Shown: in pieces, positions 34,195-43,800 of the stretch
Position numbering within the stretch: position 1 is the stretch's first letter
Layout of the letters: each line of letters opens with the position of its first letter
Assembly: GCF_002968635.1 (NCBI RefSeq)
Contig: NZ_PVBN01000011.1
Location: 62,001 to 126,000 of the forward strand
From: Neorhizobium alkalisoli
GTDB lineage: Bacteria; Pseudomonadota; Alphaproteobacteria; Rhizobiales; Rhizobiaceae
Direction: 5' to 3'
DNA: 64,000 bases
Notes under the pieces: model-generated
Databases searched by the model: none
What the model was told of the DNA's origin: nothing
The model's input: the letters and a program-made list of their open reading frames with translations, nothing else
Translations under genes and position numbers: made by a program

Positions 34195-34983
34195 ATGTCC
34201 GTCATTAAGAGGAACAACGTCAGCGTACGCGGTGACGGCGACCGGGCGATGGTTTTTGCCCACGGCTTCGGCTGCGATCAGAATATGTGGCGGCTTGTGG
34301 CACCTGCTTTCGAGCAAGATTTCAGGGTTGTCCTGTTCGATCACGTTGGCTGCGGCCAATCCGACCTGGCGGCATACGACCCGGAGAGATATTCCCAGCT
34401 GTCAGGCTATGCCGACGACGTGGTGGAGATGTGCCGGGAACTGAAAATCTCAAAGGGGGTGTTCGTTGGGCATTCCGTCAGCGCCATGATAGGCGCGCTT
34501 GCCGTTCTGCAAGCTCCCGACCTCTTCAGTGACCTTGTTCTCATCGGGCCGTCGCCTCGATACATTGATGACGGGGACTATGTAGGAGGGTTTTCCGAGG
34601 GGCAGATTGAGGAGCTGCTGGACTTCCTGGACGACAATCACATGGGATGGTCCGCGGCAATGGGGCCGGTGATCATGGGCAACCCGGAGCGACCGGAACT
34701 TTCCGCTGAGCTAGTGGATAGCTTCTGCCGGACCGACCCCGACATTGCCAGGGCCTTCGCCCGAGTAACCTTCACTTCGGATAATCGGGATGACCTTCCC
34801 AAGGTTACCGCGAGAACGCTGGTCGTCCAGTGCAAAGAGGATGTCATCGCTCAGCAGAGGGTGGGTGAATACGTCCGGGATAGGCTGCCGAAGGGGGAGT
34901 TGATCGTGATCGACGCCACGGGCCATTGCCCCAATCTCAGCGCGCCGGACAAGGTTATAGAGGTTATCAAGGAATTTGTGTGA
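34195..34983 (+). CDS. RsbQ-like alpha/beta hydrolase
   Basis: 262 residues from the ATG at 34195 (AAAGAGGGGAT upstream). It follows the RsbQ/KAI2/D14 pattern: FAHGFGCDQNMWRLVAPAFE, FDHVGCGQSDLAAYD, nucleophile GHSVSAM (Ser94), then YIDDGDYVGGFSEGQIEELL, PERPELSAELVDSFCRTDP, Asp in CKEDVIAQQ and His in DATGHCPNLSAP. In Bacillus, RsbQ works with the PAS-domain phosphatase RsbP in energy-stress sensing. Here it precedes a PAS histidine kinase by 31 bases, so it probably makes or removes a small ligand sensed by that PAS domain. Confidence 0.9.
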   Translation: MSVIKRNNVSVRGDGDRAMVFAHGFGCDQNMWRLVAPAFEQDFRVVLFDHVGCGQSDLAAYDPERYSQLSGYADDVVEMCRELKISKGVFVGHSVSAMIGALAVLQAPDLFSDLVLIGPSPRYIDDGDYVGGFSEGQIEELLDFLDDNHMGWSAAMGPVIMGNPERPELSAELVDSFCRTDPDIARAFARVTFTSDNRDDLPKVTARTLVVQCKEDVIAQQRVGEYVRDRLPKGELIVIDATGHCPNLSAPDKVIEVIKEFV

Positions 34984-35014
34984 ACAGGAATCCACAGTGG
35001 GGAAGGATGCGCTC

Positions 35015-36199
35015 ATGGAGGATTTAGAAGACCTCTATGAGAACGCCTCCTGCGGCTATCTGTCTTTGGGTGCCGACGGCGTCATTGTTAAAGTAAACAA
35101 GACACTCTGTAACTGGTTGAATGCCGACAGCTATGATCTTCTCGGGAAGCGCTTCCATGACCTGCTCAGCGTACCCGGCAAGATTTTCCATGAAACCCAC
35201 TTCGCACCTCTGTTGAGGATGCAAGGCTACTTCAATGAGGTCGCTCTCGATCTCGTCAGCTCTACCGGTGAGTACATCCCAGTACTGGCCAATGCTCTTG
35301 AGAGGCAATCGGAAGATGGTAACCTCCTGTTCACGCGGGTGACGCTGTTTCAAGCAACGGGGCGGCGAAAATACGAGCGAGAGCTGGTGGATGCCCGCCG
35401 GGCAGCGGAGAAAGCAAAACAGGATCTTCAAGCTCTCAACGAGGGACTTGCCAGGCGAGTTACCGAAGGCCTCGTCGAACGGATTCGCCTCCAGCGTGGA
35501 CTTCTTGCGGAACAGGAGGTGGCCCGCCTTCGGGAACAGTTCGTCGCCATTCTGGGGCATGATCTTAGGAACCCGCTCGCCTCTATCGTCGGCGGATTGA
35601 ATATCCTGTCGAAAGAGTCGCAGACGGAGAAAGCAAAAAGGGTGCTGGCTCTGATGAGCAGCAGCACGGAGCGCATGTTTAGTCTGATCAACGACATGCT
35701 TGACTTCGCCCGCTTGAAGAGCGGGGCAGGAATTGATGTAGAGATCTCTCGCACCGACCTGAAGCCCACGCTGGAACAGGTGGTTGAGGAATTCAGGAGC
35801 TCGCATCCCACCCGAGCAATCGCAAGTGATTTCGAATTGCCAAGCCCTGTCGACTGCGACCCAGCCAGGATCGCACAGTTGGTATCGAATCTTATGGGCA
35901 ATGCATTGACCCACGGGGCAGGCAACAAGCCGATAAAAATAGTTGCTTGCATCTCAGGCGATGAACTCACGATCACGGTTAGAAACCACGGAGTTCCCAT
36001 ACCTAAAGATATACAGGATCGTCTGTTTCAGCCATTTTTTCGCGCTGGAGCTTCATCGGGAAACCAGGGTCTTGGCCTGGGACTTTACATAGCGTCCGAA
36101 ATTGCTCGCAGCCACCGGGGATATCTCGAGGTTCGGTCCGACCAAGAGGAAACAAAATTCACCTTCACAATGCCGGCAAGCTCAGCGACGCCCGACTAA
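35015..36199 (+). CDS. PAS-domain sensor histidine kinase partnered with the RsbQ-like protein
   Basis: 394 residues from the ATG at 35015 (GGGGAAGGA seven bases upstream). Cytoplasmic, no membrane helix. N-terminal PAS domain about 1-115 (LGADGVIVKVNKTLCNWLN, IFHETHFAPLLRMQGYF, the form seen in RsbQ-associated PAS proteins), a coiled coil about 120-165, HisKA with H-box ILGHDLRNPLASIVGG, N-box LVSNLMGNALTHG and G-box QGLGLGLYIASEIARSH. No response-regulator gene is adjacent, so the output partner is elsewhere. Confidence 0.92.
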   Translation: MEDLEDLYENASCGYLSLGADGVIVKVNKTLCNWLNADSYDLLGKRFHDLLSVPGKIFHETHFAPLLRMQGYFNEVALDLVSSTGEYIPVLANALERQSEDGNLLFTRVTLFQATGRRKYERELVDARRAAEKAKQDLQALNEGLARRVTEGLVERIRLQRGLLAEQEVARLREQFVAILGHDLRNPLASIVGGLNILSKESQTEKAKRVLALMSSSTERMFSLINDMLDFARLKSGAGIDVEISRTDLKPTLEQVVEEFRSSHPTRAIASDFELPSPVDCDPARIAQLVSNLMGNALTHGAGNKPIKIVACISGDELTITVRNHGVPIPKDIQDRLFQPFFRAGASSGNQGLGLGLYIASEIARSHRGYLEVRSDQEETKFTFTMPASSATPD

Positions 36200-36360
36200 T
36201 TAATTGCCGGGCTCCCAGCACTATCTGTGGCGCCGTTATCCCTAGCGAACGGTACGTCCATCAGCCGCCGGCGCGCTTCACATCGTAGCGGGGCTCTCTC
36301 ACTGGAGAGCGAGAGCAATCATAGCCATGGCTTCTTTGTTGTTGGGCATGCATGTTGGTC

Positions 36361-36385
36361 GGAACAAACCCATTACGCAGCCGTT
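36361..36385 (+). promoter_or_regulatory. Sigma-EcfG-like general stress promoter
   Basis: GGAAC (36361-36365), 16 bp, CGTT (36382-36385) matches the alphaproteobacterial EcfG consensus GGAAC-N16/17-CGTT exactly. It lies 30 bp before the start of a small secreted-protein gene, an appropriate distance. About one such match is expected by chance in a window of this size, so position carries the argument. Confidence 0.55.
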
Positions 36386-36415
36386 CGTTGGCCATCTGAA
36401 ATCGGAGGTCACGAC

Positions 36416-36811
36416 ATGAAACGCTTTCTTATCACGACGGCCGCTGCGCTTTCGCTATCGGCGGGCATGACCTACGCGCAACAGACCCCTGAAGCACCCG
36501 CAAATCCACCACCGCAGGTGGAGGGTGATCGCAGGCCGGATGCTCCGCCACCCGGTCTTCGCGAACCCGGCGAAGACTTAAGCAAAAGCGAGTGGCGGAT
36601 GCATCCGCCACTCCCGCGGGAGCGGGGCGCGCGTTTTCGCATAGAGAACGGCCGAACAACGATTGACCTGCGATGTGCCGATGGGGAACCGACAAAAGAC
36701 TGTGCGGATCTCCTCTTGCAGGTGCTCGATCGTCTGCAGGGAGCAACGTCCTCGGATGATACCGACCGGCGAGACTACGATCGGGATCGCGACAGGTCGC
36801 GTTTTCGGTAA
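36416..36811 (+). CDS. Small secreted protein, charged and proline-rich
   Basis: 131 residues from the ATG at 36416 (GGAGGTCACGAC upstream); 63 earlier in-frame codons cross the promoter and are not used. Signal peptide about 1-22 (LITTAAALSLSAGMTYA), then a proline-rich part (EAPANPPPQVEGD, PDAPPPGLREPGEDL), and two cysteines at LRCADGEPTKDCADLLL that may form a disulfide. C-terminus DRRDYDRDRDRSRFR is highly charged. Probably periplasmic. No family recognised. A stress-sigma-like promoter precedes it and a strong hairpin follows. Confidence 0.75.
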   Translation: MKRFLITTAAALSLSAGMTYAQQTPEAPANPPPQVEGDRRPDAPPPGLREPGEDLSKSEWRMHPPLPRERGARFRIENGRTTIDLRCADGEPTKDCADLLLQVLDRLQGATSSDDTDRRDYDRDRDRSRFR

Positions 36812-36814
36812 AAT

Positions 36815-36850
36815 GAAAGAGAAATCGGTCGAACCGTCTCTTTCTCTCTG
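36815..36850 (+). terminator. Hairpin terminator after the small secreted-protein gene
   Basis: GAAAGAGA (36815-36822) pairs with TCTCTTTC (36837-36844), with an inner CGGT/ACCG helix (36826-36829 and 36833-36836), and a pyrimidine-rich TCTCT follows. The hairpin begins four bases after the stop codon. Confidence 0.65.
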
Positions 36851-37059
36851 AGTTAGTAAATTTGGCTTCCTGGGTGCTTACGACGGATTTGCTGCAATCC
36901 GTCGTGTGCTTGGACCGCATCGGGGAAGATTTGGCTTTCTCTTTCAGGCCGCCAGAAGAAACGGACGCGATGGATATACGGGCTCGCGGAGATGCGATGT
37001 TCCACATGGGCAGATCGATGTAATTTATCGAACGATTCCCCACGTTGATCCGCAGGCCA

Positions 37060-37728
37060 ATGGAAACTTCGCTTTATCTACCCGTCAAAGGCTTTCTCGA
37101 AAACGCAGGATATGTCGTCAAGGGCGAAGTCGGCGGTTGCGATCTCGTGGGCCTGAGCGAGGATGATCCGCCTGTTGTCGTGGTCTGCGAACTGAAGATG
37201 AGCTTCAATCTCGAGCTCATTCTGCAGGCCGTCGATCGCGCTGCCGTTTCAGACGAGGTCTGGATCGCTGCCAGAGTTTCGCGCAAAGGCAAGGGACGCG
37301 AAGCAGATAAGCGCTACCGGGATCTCTGCCGCCGGCTCGGCATCGGCATGCTCGGAATTTCAGATGCCGGTGACGTCAGCATCATCGTCGGTTCCGTATC
37401 GCCGATGCCGCGGACCAATCCGAAGCGACGCTCGAGGCTGATGCGCGAGCATCAGAAACGGCGTGGCGATCCGGCCCTCGGTGGCAGCACCCGCGCCCCG
37501 GTCATGACGGCATATCGCCAGCAGGCGCTTGGCTGCGCAGCCGCATTGGCATCCGGACCCCTGGCGGTGCGGGATATCAGGGCAGGTGTACCGGAGGCGG
37601 GCAAGATCCTGCTTTCCAATGTCTATGGGTGGTTTCAGCGGCTCGACAGAGGGGTCTATGGCCTGACTGATGCCGGACGGGAAGCACTGGAGCGATGGCC
37701 GCAACCGGAAATGCAGGCGGCGCAGTAG
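37060..37728 (+). CDS. DUF2161-family protein with PD-(D/E)XK nuclease-like core
   Basis: 222 residues from the ATG at 37060; a TTG five codons upstream is also possible. The N-terminal half fits DUF2161: LYLPVKGFLENAGYVVKGEV, GGCDLVGLSED and VVVVCELKMSFNLELILQAV, where Asp of GCD and the ELK triplet resemble a PD-(D/E)XK active site. The C-terminal part has a winged-helix look (SNVYGWFQRLDRGVYGLTDA). Likely a DNA- or RNA-acting enzyme; biological role unknown. Stands alone. Confidence 0.75.
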   Translation: METSLYLPVKGFLENAGYVVKGEVGGCDLVGLSEDDPPVVVVCELKMSFNLELILQAVDRAAVSDEVWIAARVSRKGKGREADKRYRDLCRRLGIGMLGISDAGDVSIIVGSVSPMPRTNPKRRSRLMREHQKRRGDPALGGSTRAPVMTAYRQQALGCAAALASGPLAVRDIRAGVPEAGKILLSNVYGWFQRLDRGVYGLTDAGREALERWPQPEMQAAQ

Positions 37729-37830
37729 CCATTCCGAGGACGCTGCAGGAAACAGGTTTGCCCCCGAACCCTTGACCGCTGGGAAGTGAATCCCCAAGTG
37801 GGAGGCGACCCGCTGGTCCGGGCCCCTCTG

Positions 37831-37875
37831 GCGAGAGCTTCGGCACTCTTGCGATGTCGGACCGTTTTTCCGACA
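37831..37875 (+). promoter_or_regulatory. Structured leader of the TerC-family gene
   Basis: Two consecutive hairpins, GCGAGAG/CTCTTGC (37831-37837 and 37846-37852) and TGTCGGA/TCCGACA (37855-37861 and 37869-37875), lie in the 171-bp region between the DUF2161 gene and the TerC-family gene. Related alx/terC genes elsewhere are controlled by structured leaders (Mn riboswitch yybP-ykoY), but the core bases of that riboswitch were not recognised here. Confidence 0.35.
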
Positions 37876-37899
37876 ACCTGTGCCGATAGGGGACTCCCT

Positions 37900-38880
37900 T
37901 TGGATCTCTCGTTCTTGCTCGTCGAGTGGCTGGGAACGCCGCTCTGGATGTGGTCGAGTTTTTTTGCACTCGTCATCGCCATTCTGTCGTTCGACCTTGG
38001 AATTCTCCATAGGCAGAACAAGGAAATCGGCGTCCGCGAAAGCGTCAAGCTTTCCGCTCTCTATATTGCGCTCGGTCTGGCCTTCGGCAGCTGGGTCTGG
38101 TGGTATCTCGGCTCCGACGCGGGCCTCGCCTATCTGACAGGCTTCGTCGTCGAGAAAACGCTGGCGCTCGACAATGTTTTCGTCATCGCGCTGATATTCT
38201 CCTTCTTCGCCGTGCCCCGCATCTACCAACATCGGGTGCTCTTCTGGGGCATTCTCGGCGTTATCGTGCTGCGAGCCATCATGATCGGTGTCGGTGCGAC
38301 GCTGGTCGCCGAATTCGCCTGGATCCTCTATATCTTCGCTGCCTTCCTGATCGTAACCGGCATCAAGATGCTGGTCCTCAAGGAGGCCGAACCCGACGTC
38401 TCGAAGAACGTGCTCGTTCGCTTCATGCGCAACCGCTTTAACGTCACCGAAGAACACCACGGCGAGCGGTTTTTCCTCAAAAAGGCACACCCCAGAACGG
38501 GTAAGATGACATGGTTCATCACGCCGCTCTTCATGGCGCTGGTGATGGTCGAGGTGGCCGACGTCATCTTCGCGGTGGATTCAGTCCCCGCGATTTTCGC
38601 CATCACGACGGATCCGTTTATCGTCTACACCTCGAACATCTTTGCGATCCTCGGGCTTCGCGCACTTTATTTCGCGCTTGCTGCGATGATCCATCGCTTC
38701 CGTTATCTGAAACCGGCGCTGGCCGTTGTCCTTATCTTCATCGGCTCGAAGATCTTCGTGGCTGATCTCCTCGGACTTGAAAAATTCCCGGCTACGTTCT
38801 CGCTCGCCATTACCTTCGCGATCATCGCGGCCGGCGTGGTCTGGAGCCTCTTCAAAACGCGAGAGCAGCAGCCTGCGTAA
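37900..38880 (+). CDS. TerC/Alx-family integral membrane protein
   Basis: 326 residues if translation starts at the TTG at 37900, which has TAGGGGA upstream and places the first helix at the usual position. A GTG at 37786 would add 38 non-hydrophobic residues encoded by the structured leader. About nine membrane helices with the acidic family motifs TLALDNVFVIALIFSFFAVP, VMVEVADVIFAVDSVPAIFA and SNIFAILGLRALYFALAAMI. TerC/Alx proteins are linked to manganese export and metalation of secreted proteins; tellurite resistance is the historic name. Confidence 0.88.
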   Translation: MDLSFLLVEWLGTPLWMWSSFFALVIAILSFDLGILHRQNKEIGVRESVKLSALYIALGLAFGSWVWWYLGSDAGLAYLTGFVVEKTLALDNVFVIALIFSFFAVPRIYQHRVLFWGILGVIVLRAIMIGVGATLVAEFAWILYIFAAFLIVTGIKMLVLKEAEPDVSKNVLVRFMRNRFNVTEEHHGERFFLKKAHPRTGKMTWFITPLFMALVMVEVADVIFAVDSVPAIFAITTDPFIVYTSNIFAILGLRALYFALAAMIHRFRYLKPALAVVLIFIGSKIFVADLLGLEKFPATFSLAITFAIIAAGVVWSLFKTREQQPA

Positions 38881-38926
38881 TTAGCTCTGAACGTAGGCTA
38901 CGGTTAACTGAACGAAGGAAACAAAT

Positions 38927-39229
38927 ATGATCTCGGATTTCATCGGCTGGATCTTTGCCATTCTCGTCATCGATCCGCTGCAAGCACAGCTACAGGAGCA
39001 GGCCGAGCGCGCGAGGCTTCCCATGGAGATTGTCCGACAGTCTCAGGACTGTCTGATGACCCAGGGCCCTCGACTCATCGAACGAGCCGCCGGTGATTAC
39101 GGTTGGGCAGTGACCAATGCCGTTAGCATAGCAATCGGCAACACCTCGCCATCTGAGCTTCTGGATAGCCAAGACCCCCAATGCAAAGTGCTCCTGAATG
39201 CCCTGAACGGAGCCGGCGAGGACGTGTAA
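38927..39229 (+). CDS. Small hypothetical protein with N-terminal hydrophobic segment
   Basis: 100 residues; GAAGGAAACAAAT precedes the ATG. Residues 3-17 (DFIGWIFAILVIDPL) could form a membrane anchor or signal segment; the rest is soluble, with cysteines in SQDCLM and DPQCKVLL. No family recognised. Lies 46 bases after the TerC-family gene and could be cotranscribed. Confidence 0.55.
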   Translation: MISDFIGWIFAILVIDPLQAQLQEQAERARLPMEIVRQSQDCLMTQGPRLIERAAGDYGWAVTNAVSIAIGNTSPSELLDSQDPQCKVLLNALNGAGEDV

Positions 39230-39284
39230 CCGCCAGGTAGGCTGAAGTGGATTTCCGCGCATATGCGGCATTACTTCCGCCGCC

Positions 39285-39533
39285 ATGGCGAAAATTGCGG
39301 AACATATTCGGGCTCTTGGGGTTTTTGCGGTTATGGAAACAGGAACTCACAACGAGCTGTCGCAGCTGGTCTTGCGCTATGCAGGCGATCCGACGGTGGT
39401 AAGGCAACTCAAGAGGTTGCCTGCCTTCGGCGTTCCCCATGATTCGGAGAAAATGTTCCAAAACCTGCTTGACAGGCTGGATCGAGCAACCGCCGGTGCG
39501 GGGCAATCATCTGGGCTCAAAGAGTCGCTTTGA
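39285..39533 (+). CDS. Small hypothetical protein
   Basis: 82 residues starting MAKIAEHIRALGVFAV; mostly helical, no membrane segment. The ribosome binding site is weak (CCGCCGCC before the ATG). It fills the gap before a convergent gene and might be a chance frame. No family recognised. Confidence 0.35.
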   Translation: MAKIAEHIRALGVFAVMETGTHNELSQLVLRYAGDPTVVRQLKRLPAFGVPHDSEKMFQNLLDRLDRATAGAGQSSGLKESL

Positions 39534-39549
39534 TTTCGGCGGACATTTT

Positions 39550-40689
39550 TCAACGCGAAGCAGTGACATGTCCGAGCAAGCGGAAGGGGCTCGCCACTAC
39601 GGCACCGGCCGCATCGAAAACAAACGCACCAACGTCGCTGGCATTCGATCCGCTCCGGGATTCGAAGGTGGCAAGCTGTGCACCGAACTTGGCGAGTGAC
39701 GCGTAGCGATCATGCCCCAGTCCGTCCGATCCGCGGACGGAGGTGATGTCGATTACCCGGAGCCCCTCTTTCACGATAGCCTCCTGAATGAAAGGATCGT
39801 CGATATCTACACGCCCGACACGCGCCCGTTCCCCCGCAATAAGACTTGAGGCTGTAAGTGCGCGGTCATCCTTGGAAACAAGAAGGGTTATTGGCGTCGC
39901 CATTTTCCCGATATCCTTTAGCTGTGACCTGAATACGTCCACATCGATATCCGGCGCGCCCAAGATCACCGCCAGCTTATCGATCACGTCGTCGCGGTGC
40001 TGCAGTTTGAGCTGGCGTACTGCCTCCATGACCAGGAACCCGCCCATGCTGTGGCCGAAGAGGATGATGCGTTTGATCTTCTTCGAATCAGAGAGTGATT
40101 TTACGAGAGAGTCGAGCTCGCTGCGGGAGGACAAGGCTGCATCGCGATCGGCTATATATCCGGCGACCGCCGCTGCCGATGGCCAGGAGAATAAGATCGG
40201 CGAGCCCGGAATCTTCGCGTCGGCGGCTATTTGAGCCGTCCTAAACAGGGCTTCCTGGTAGCTATAATTGTAACCATGCACGAAGATTCCGACGGCGCCG
40301 TCAAACTGCGCCGAGCGTATTGCCTCCTGCACAAACCCATCATTCGACAGTTGCTTCCGCCGCGTCACCACAAACTGTCGATCGGGATTCGGTTTCGATG
40401 TCGGATAGGTGATCGCGGTGTCTCTTCTATTGCCAGGAACCGAAAACATATACTGCTCGAACGTCATGCCCGCTGCCCATGTGCTTCCAAATCCGCCTCG
40501 CGCGACATCCTTTTCTCTGTTTGTAGCAGCCAGAATGGTTATGGGTTGCGAGGTTCCGCCATCCAGATGAACCGGACGGAGGACATCAGGCGACGGTCTC
40601 GTGGCACAAGCCGTCAAAAACATCATGCCCACTGTAACCACGATGCGGCACATCGGCTTGAAGGCTTCTTTTGAAGAACGTTTCGTCAT
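39550..40689 (-). CDS. Lipoprotein alpha/beta hydrolase (DUF900 family)
   Basis: 379 residues with a lipoprotein signal (MMFLTACAT, lipobox LTAC, Cys near residue 28), so probably membrane-anchored in the periplasm. DUF900 hydrolase core: VGIFVHGYNYSYQEALFRTA, the LFSWPSAAAVAGYIADRDA block, nucleophile LFGHSMGGFLVMEAV, GAPDIDVDVFRSQL, and a candidate His in GLGHDRYASL. An alternative ATG is at codon 13. Likely an esterase or lipase of unknown substrate. Confidence 0.85.
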   Translation of the reverse strand: MTKRSSKEAFKPMCRIVVTVGMMFLTACATRPSPDVLRPVHLDGGTSQPITILAATNREKDVARGGFGSTWAAGMTFEQYMFSVPGNRRDTAITYPTSKPNPDRQFVVTRRKQLSNDGFVQEAIRSAQFDGAVGIFVHGYNYSYQEALFRTAQIAADAKIPGSPILFSWPSAAAVAGYIADRDAALSSRSELDSLVKSLSDSKKIKRIILFGHSMGGFLVMEAVRQLKLQHRDDVIDKLAVILGAPDIDVDVFRSQLKDIGKMATPITLLVSKDDRALTASSLIAGERARVGRVDIDDPFIQEAIVKEGLRVIDITSVRGSDGLGHDRYASLAKFGAQLATFESRSGSNASDVGAFVFDAAGAVVASPFRLLGHVTASR

Positions 40690-40847
40690 TGAATCTCACT
40701 TCAGAAGAGCCAACGGAGTCACCTGCTTCAGGCCACTGAGCCTGAAGTCGAAAAGGTCATCTGAATGCCCAGCCCGGCAGATGGAAAGCAGCTCTGGTGT
40801 TCGTGGCGGCAGCAATCGGAAGATGAGAGTGTTCTTAAACGCCGACC

Positions 40848-43800
40848 TCATGCCCGCGCCGCGCTATCGGAATGAACGCTTTCCTCCCTGGGGATCCGGA
40901 ACCATGCCACATAGAGTGCGGGGAGAAAGAGGAGGGTCAGAGCCGTGCCGACGACGATGCCGCCCATCATCGCGTAGGCCATCGGACCCCAGAATATCTC
41001 CCTGGAAATCGGGATCAGAGCCAGAGTTGCTGCTGCGGCAGTCAGCATGATCGGTCGCATGCGATGCTCGGTCGCTTCGATGACGGCCTGCCAGGCAGGA
41101 ACGCCCTCCCGTCGAAGCGTCTCGATCTGGACAACCAGGATGACCGAGTTTCGTATCAGGATGCCGATCAGCGCCAGCACGCCCAGGATTGCAACGAAAC
41201 CCATCGGCGCATTGCTGAGGAGCAGTGCGGCGACCACGCCGATGAGCGCCGTCGGTGCGACTGCAAACACCAGGAATAGCCTGCTGAAACTCTGAAGCTG
41301 GATCATCAGGATCGTTGCCATGACGAACAGCATCAAGGGGGCAACCGCGACGATCGGTCCTTGGGCGTCAGCACTCGATTCCACCGATCCACCGATCTCC
41401 ACATTATAGCCGACGGGAAGGCCCTTCTGGAACGCCTCCACCTGCGGCCGCAGCTGTTCCACGATCGTCGCGGGCTGCGTCGGTCCGACGACTGCCGCCT
41501 TGACGGTGATGGTCGGGATACGGTCGCGGCGCCAGATGGTCGGCTGTTCCAGCTCATAGCGGAAGTTGGCGACAGCCGACAGCGGTACGGATTTTCCGTT
41601 CGATGTCGGAAGCTGCAGGTTCTGCAGGGTTTCAATGGACCCGCGCTCCGATGCGGCCGCCCGACCGATCACATCGATCAGATAGATGTTGTCGCGCACC
41701 TGCGTGGTGGAGGATCCTTCAACGATGCTGTTCAGCACGGTGGCGATGTCTTCCGAGGAAACGCCAAGCTGGCGCGCCTTGTCCTGCAAGACATCGACCT
41801 TGACCACTCTCGAGGGCTCGTTCCAGTCGAAGATCATGTTGGAGAGCAGCGGATGGCCACCGACGATCGATGCGAACTGCTGGGAGAGTTCGCGGAGCTT
41901 CTGGACGTCAGGGCCGCTGACACGATACTGCACAGGCTTTCCGACCGGCGGGCCGATGTCCAGCAGCTTTACGAAAGCATCCGTCCCAGGGAAGGTCCTG
42001 GTGAGATAGTCCTGTAGCTCTGCCCGCAACTTGTCGCGGACGTTGAGACCTTTGGTGACGATAACCGTCTGACCGAAAGTGACGTCAGGTGTCTGGACGT
42101 CGAAGGACAGGATAAAGCGGGGCGCGCCTTGCCCCACGTAGCTTGTCCAATGGTCGATGTCCTGATTGCTCGCGAGCATCTCCTTTTCGAACTTGGCAAT
42201 CTGCCGGTTGGTCTCGGCAATCGAGCTGTTCTGCGGAAGGTTCCAGTCGACGATCAACTCTACACGGTCTGATGCCGGGAAGAACTGCTGTTGCACCAGT
42301 CCGAGTGCGCCGACGGAGAGCCCAAACACGGCGATGGTCATTACGATCGTGGCCCATCGCCACCGCATTGCCAATCCAAGCAACCAGGTGAAGGCTGAGG
42401 CAAAACGGCCCTTCTTTTCGTGATGTGATTTCATGGTTTTCGGAAGAATCGCCACGCCGAGAAGAGGCGTAAACAGGACCGCCACGATCCACGATACGAT
42501 GAGTGACACCGCGATGACGACAAACAGTGTGAAGGTAAACTCGCCCGCCGCGCTGTTGTTCAGGCCGACGGGAATAAAACCGGCGACGGTCACCAAGGTA
42601 CCTGTCAGCATTGGAAAGGCGGTCGAGGTGTAAACATGGGTGGCCGCTTTTCGCAGATCGTCACCCGCCTCCAGGCGCGCAACCATCATCTCCACTGCGA
42701 TCATGGCATCGTCGACGAGCAGACCAAGTGCGATGATCAGCGCGCCGAGCGAAATGCGCTGCAGCGAAATCCCGGAATATTCCATGTAGACGAAGGTGAT
42801 GGCGAGCACGAGCGGGATGGAGATCGCAACCACCATGCCGGCGCGAAGTCCAAGGCTGATGAAACTGATGACGAGGACAATGGCAATGGCCTCAAACAGC
42901 GCGCGGGTAAAACCCGAAACTGCCTCATCGACCACGGCCGGCTGGTCCGACACGCGGCTCACATCCACACCGATGGGGAGGTCCGCAACGATCCGCTGCA
43001 TCTGAGCGTCAAGGGCTTCACCGAACTCAAGAAGATTGGCCCCGGCCTTCATACCGATGGCCAGACCGATCGCTGGCTGGCCGTTGAACCGGAACAACGA
43101 CGAAGGCGGATCCACATAACCCCGCGTGATCGTGGCTATGTCGGTCAATGGGAAGAAGCGGTCGTTGATGCGCAGATTTATCGACCTCAAGCTTTCCTCG
43201 GACGTGAACTGCCCGCCCACACGCAGAGCGATACGTTCCGGTCCGGCATTGACGAAGCCGGATTGCGTTACGGCATTCTGCGCCTGGAGAGTCTGGATAA
43301 CCGACTGGCGGTCGATCCCGAGCGCCGCGATCTGACGCGTCGAAAACTCGAGATAGATGGCTTCGTCCTGTGCGCCGATCACGTCGACCTTGCCAACATT
43401 CTCGACCGTCAGCACTTTGGCTCGGGCATCTTCGACCAGATCGCGCAACTGCCTTGGTGTAAGGCCGTCGCTGGTGAAGGCGAAGATGTTGCCGAAGACG
43501 TCGCCGAAGCGGTCATTAAAGAACGGCCCGACCACGCCGCTTGGGAATTCACCCTTGATATCGCCAATCATGTTGCGGACTCGGACCCATGTGGGTTCGA
43601 CGTCCCGCGCCTTCGTCGTGGGGAGCAGTTCGACGAATATGGTCGTCTGGCCGGCGACGGTTTGGCTCCGGACATAATCGAGGCTGTCGAGTTCCTCGAG
43701 CTTCTTCTCGATCCTGTCTGTAACCTGGCGAGCTACTTCTTCCGCCGATGCACCTGGCCACCGTGCGTTGATCACCATCGTCTTGATGGTGAAGTTCGGG

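Noticed and set aside
37741..37899. Mn-sensing yybP-ykoY riboswitch before the TerC-family gene
   Set aside because: Hairpins are present but the conserved loop sequences of that riboswitch could not be found.
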